From Bacteroidota bacterium (lineage in GTDB: Bacteria > Bacteroidota > Bacteroidia > 2-12-FULL-35-15), in the NCBI GenBank assembly GCA_029237775.1, contig JAQZBR010000004.1, forward strand, positions 62,001 through 126,000: DNA of 64,000 nucleotides, read 5' to 3'. Each line of letters starts with the position of its first letter. Positions within the stretch are counted from its first letter, which is position 1. This document shows, piece by piece, positions 61,374 through 64,000 of the stretch. The translations under genes were made by a program, and so were the position numbers. The notes under the pieces are model-generated. The model made no database searches, had not been told where the DNA came from, and saw nothing but the letters and a program-made list of their open reading frames with translations.

Positions 61374-63824
61374 CTATTTTTTTGTAACAGTTTTTTTAAC
61401 AGCTTTCTTAGCAGCTTTTTTAGGAGCTGTTTTTTTCACTGCTGTTTTCTTTACTGCCGCCTTTTTTGCGGCCTTTTTAGGAGCAGCTTGCTTGAAAGGT
61501 TTCTTCTCTACAGTTTTTTTCTTGAAACGATTTCCTTTGCTTGCATTTTTTGGATCTGCTGCAATGTCAAGACAATCCTGCAACGACAATGATTTTGGAT
61601 CAATGCCTTTCGGAAGCTTAAAATTGTTTTGTCCTATCACAAGGTAAGGCCCCCAACGCCCGTTCAACAACTGAACTTCCGGATTTTCAGGGAATGTCTT
61701 AATGTATTTGTCTATTTCTGCCTGACGCTTCGCCTGTATCAGTTCAATACATCTGTCAGCACTGACAGTCATTGGATCATCTTCTTTTTTCAAAGAAACA
61801 AAGATGCTGTTGTGACGGATGTATGGGCCGAACCGTCCTATTGCAACCACCATCTCTTTGTCTTCGAATTCGCCAACTACGCGTGGTAGTTTGTATAAGT
61901 CAAGTGCCTCTTCGAAAGTAATTGTTTCGAGTCGCTGATCTTTTCTCAGACTTGCAAATTTCGGCTTGTTATTTTCGTCATTACCTTCTCCGAGCTGCGC
62001 CATCGGACCGAAACGACCGATCCGCACATAAAGGTTTTTTCCTGTTGCAGGATCAACTCCAAGTAATCGTTCCCCGGATGCACGCTCAGAATTCTCGGAA
62101 GTATTCTCAACATTTTTATGAAACGGCTTGTAAAAATCCGAAAGCATTGTAGTCCAGTTGATCTTCCCTTCCGCGATCTCATCAAACTCCTCTTCCACTT
62201 TCGCAGTGAAATTATAATCCATGATCTGCGGAAATTCTTTCAAAAGAAAATCATTCACAACCATTCCGATATCAGTCGGGAAAAGTTTAGATTTTTCTGC
62301 ACCGGTTCCTTCTGTTCTCACTTCATCAGTGATCTTTTTATCCTTCAGTGTAAGAACATTAAAATTTCTTTGAATGCCTTCTCTATCTTCTTTTACAACA
62401 TATTCACGTTTTTGAACAGTTGAGATTGTCGGTGCGTAAGTTGAAGGACGACCAATACCAAGCTCTTCTAATTTCTTTACCAGACTCGCCTCCGTATATC
62501 TTGCCGGATGGTGCGTGAAGCGCTCAACTGCGGTGATCTCGTTTGGTTTTAATTTTTCACCAACTTTCATCGGAGGCAACATTCCCGCCTGATTCTCTTC
62601 ATCTTCGTCATCAGTTCCTTCAAGATAAACCTTTAAGAAACCATCAAACTTCAAGACTTCACCCTGAATTATAAATCGTTCTGTTGTTCCGGAAGGTGTA
62701 ATAACAACAGTAGTTTTCTCCAATTCCGCATCGCTCATCTGAGAAGAAATTGTGCGCTTCCAGATCAGATCATATAAGCGTTTGTCGGCTGAATCGCCTT
62801 CAATATTCTGGTTCTGAATATAGGTCGGACGGATAGCCTCGTGAGCCTCCTGAGCACCTTTTGATTTGGTTTTATACTGACGGATATTTAAATATTTTTC
62901 ACCGTAATTTCCTGTGATGGTTTCCTTGGCTTGATCAATCGCAGTTCCGGAAAGGTTCACGGAATCCGTTCTCATGTAAGTGATCTTTCCGCTTTCGTAT
63001 AATCGCTGTGCAACAACCATTGTTTGTGCAACTGAGAAGCCAAGCTTACGGCTTGCTTCCTGCTGCAATGTTGAGGTTGTAAATGGCGCAGAAGGAGATT
63101 TTTTTGTTGGTTTGGTTTCGAGACTGTCGATTGTAAACTCAGCATTCTCACACTTTTTTAAGAATTCGCGTGCCTCTTCCTGTGTTTTGAATTTGGTGGA
63201 AAGCTCAGCTTTAACAACAGCGTTACCGGCCATGAAATTTGCTGTAACTTTATAGGAAGATGTGCTTTTAAAGTTCATGATCTCGCGCTCACGCTCAACG
63301 ATCAGGCGAACGGTAACAGATTGTACGCGTCCCGCGGATAAGCTTGGCCGAACCTTTTTCCAGAGTACCGGAGAAAGCTCAAATCCTACCAGACGATCAA
63401 GGATCCTTCTGGCCTGCTGAGCATCCACCAAATGCTTGTCGATAGTACGCGGATTTTCAATTGCTTTTTTAATTGCAGGCTTGGTGATCTCGTGGAAAAC
63501 GATTCGTTTTGTTTTCTTTTCCGTAAGATCGAGGGACTCAAATAAGTGCCAGGAAATAGCTTCTCCTTCACGGTCCTCATCGGTTGCGAGCCAAACCATG
63601 TCGGCTGATTTTGCTAGTTTTTTCAGTTCGGCAACTACTTTTGCTTTATCCGGAGAGATCTCGTAATTAGGAGTAAACTTGTTTTCGAGATCAACGCCTA
63701 AACCTTTTTTTGCAAGGTCCCTTACGTGACCGAAACTCGATTTGACAGTATATCCCTCGCCTAAAAATCCTTCAATGGTCTTCGCCTTCGCAGGGGACTC
63801 AACAATCACTAAATTTTTGCTCAT
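61374..63824 (-). CDS. topA: DNA topoisomerase I
   Basis: 816 aa. Toprim domain (NLVIVESPAKAKTIEGFLGE, DEDREGEAISWHL), the type IA core with SAGRVQSVTVRLIVERERE, GKITYMRTDSVNLSG (catalytic Tyr in YMRTDS), and EEDEVEEGDE-like acidic region, then two to three C-terminal Toprim_Crpt units (YVRIGRFGPMAQLGEG, VVAIGRFGPYIRHNS, NGRWGPYLVIGQNNFK) instead of the zinc fingers of E. coli TopA. The last ~50 residues are a Lys/Ala-rich histone-H1-like tail (KKAAKKAAVKKTAVKKTAPK). It relaxes negative supercoils. Convergent overlap none; the arginase-like gene follows on the same strand. Confidence 0.97.
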   Translation of the reverse strand: MSKNLVIVESPAKAKTIEGFLGEGYTVKSSFGHVRDLAKKGLGVDLENKFTPNYEISPDKAKVVAELKKLAKSADMVWLATDEDREGEAISWHLFESLDLTEKKTKRIVFHEITKPAIKKAIENPRTIDKHLVDAQQARRILDRLVGFELSPVLWKKVRPSLSAGRVQSVTVRLIVEREREIMNFKSTSSYKVTANFMAGNAVVKAELSTKFKTQEEAREFLKKCENAEFTIDSLETKPTKKSPSAPFTTSTLQQEASRKLGFSVAQTMVVAQRLYESGKITYMRTDSVNLSGTAIDQAKETITGNYGEKYLNIRQYKTKSKGAQEAHEAIRPTYIQNQNIEGDSADKRLYDLIWKRTISSQMSDAELEKTTVVITPSGTTERFIIQGEVLKFDGFLKVYLEGTDDEDEENQAGMLPPMKVGEKLKPNEITAVERFTHHPARYTEASLVKKLEELGIGRPSTYAPTISTVQKREYVVKEDREGIQRNFNVLTLKDKKITDEVRTEGTGAEKSKLFPTDIGMVVNDFLLKEFPQIMDYNFTAKVEEEFDEIAEGKINWTTMLSDFYKPFHKNVENTSENSERASGERLLGVDPATGKNLYVRIGRFGPMAQLGEGNDENNKPKFASLRKDQRLETITFEEALDLYKLPRVVGEFEDKEMVVAIGRFGPYIRHNSIFVSLKKEDDPMTVSADRCIELIQAKRQAEIDKYIKTFPENPEVQLLNGRWGPYLVIGQNNFKLPKGIDPKSLSLQDCLDIAADPKNASKGNRFKKKTVEKKPFKQAAPKKAAKKAAVKKTAVKKTAPKKAAKKAVKKTVTKK

Positions 63825-64000
63825 TTATTTCCTTTTCCTTTAGAGTAATTTGAAAAACGCGGATTTTCCGAAGTAGAATTTTTTCGGGAAACCGGTGCAA
63901 AGAAAACAAATCAAAATCGATTTTTCCAAATTTGATTTGGAATTGTCAGGAACTATATATATAAATATATATATAAAATTTTCAAATTTTTTTTGAAACT
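63825..64000. other. 176 bases upstream of topA without a gene; A/T-rich palindromic DNA
   Basis: It contains TTTCTTTG (a 7/8 -7 box on the minus strand near 63900), a CCAAAT-TTG-ATTTGG palindrome, an alternating TA tract at 63954-63975 and, at the window end, a TTTCAAA/TTTGAAA inverted repeat with a T8 run, possibly a terminator of a gene beyond the edge. Nothing else is supported. Confidence 0.4.

Noticed and set aside
63954-63975. Replication origin or integration site in the TA-rich tract
   Set aside because: No DnaA boxes, dnaA gene or att-like duplications seen; an alternating TA tract alone is not enough.

Overview
The window looks like chromosome of a member of the Bacteroidota. The grounds are a type IX secretion (T9SS) / gliding operon (PorP/SprF-like, GldK, GldL, GldM, GldN plus a second GldN-type protein), GldA, two secreted proteins with T9SS sorting tails, a SusC-style TonB-dependent receptor, DUF493/DUF983/DUF1543/DUF3817 proteins typical of the phylum, and many exact copies of the Bacteroidota -7 promoter element TAnnTTTG just upstream of starts. 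Class or genus cannot be fixed from the sequence alone. No phage, conjugative element, rRNA operon or CRISPR array is visible.

Layout. 1-12.4 kb: mostly housekeeping and envelope genes (a partial MFS transporter, an OmpA-type lipoprotein-like protein, hemE, an Ntn-hydrolase acylase, an S4 RNA-binding protein, DUF493, a bestrophin, aconitase, an ankyrin protein, a MacB-like permease). 12.4-23.4 kb: translation and ribosome-assembly genes (dtd, rsgA, der, era, a tRNA-Met-like gene), gldA, an M13 peptidase, metK, and a small DUF559 nuclease-like gene enclosed by 34-bp G/C-rich inverted repeats. 23.4-33.5 kb: a TPR-SpoIIE phosphatase, two T9SS cargo proteins (one at 19.3 kb), DUF1543, an XRE regulator divergent from a patatin-like lipase, and a FUSC-type membrane protein.

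33.5-46.1 kb is a dense co-directional signalling island on the minus strand: SiaB- and SiaC-like partner-switch proteins, a LytTR regulator, a single-domain receiver, a small STAS-like protein, a MASE1-PAS histidine kinase, a REC-PAS-kinase-REC hybrid, an HPt protein, a REC-kinase protein, a TonB-dependent receptor and a YfiR-family periplasmic protein. Together these could carry a signal from an outer-membrane receptor through a phosphorelay to a partner switch; the SpoIIE phosphatase at 23.5 kb is a candidate third member of the Sia switch.

46.3-52.9 kb: a ChaN-like protein, an ABC-F ATPase, a frameshifted AraC regulator and several small conserved genes. 52.9-59.97 kb is the T9SS core operon, which is interrupted by an intrinsic terminator between gldL and gldM and another between gldN and its paralogue. 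It is followed upstream by an arginase-fold protein that has lost half of the metal ligands, and by topA with a histone-H1-like Lys/Ala tail. The remaining 176 bases hold only A/T-rich palindromic DNA.

The observations I rate highest are the DUF559/inverted-repeat element, the signalling island, the arginase-like pseudoenzyme beside the T9SS operon, the terminators inside the T9SS operon, and the tRNA-Met-like gene whose 5' half cannot form a normal acceptor stem.
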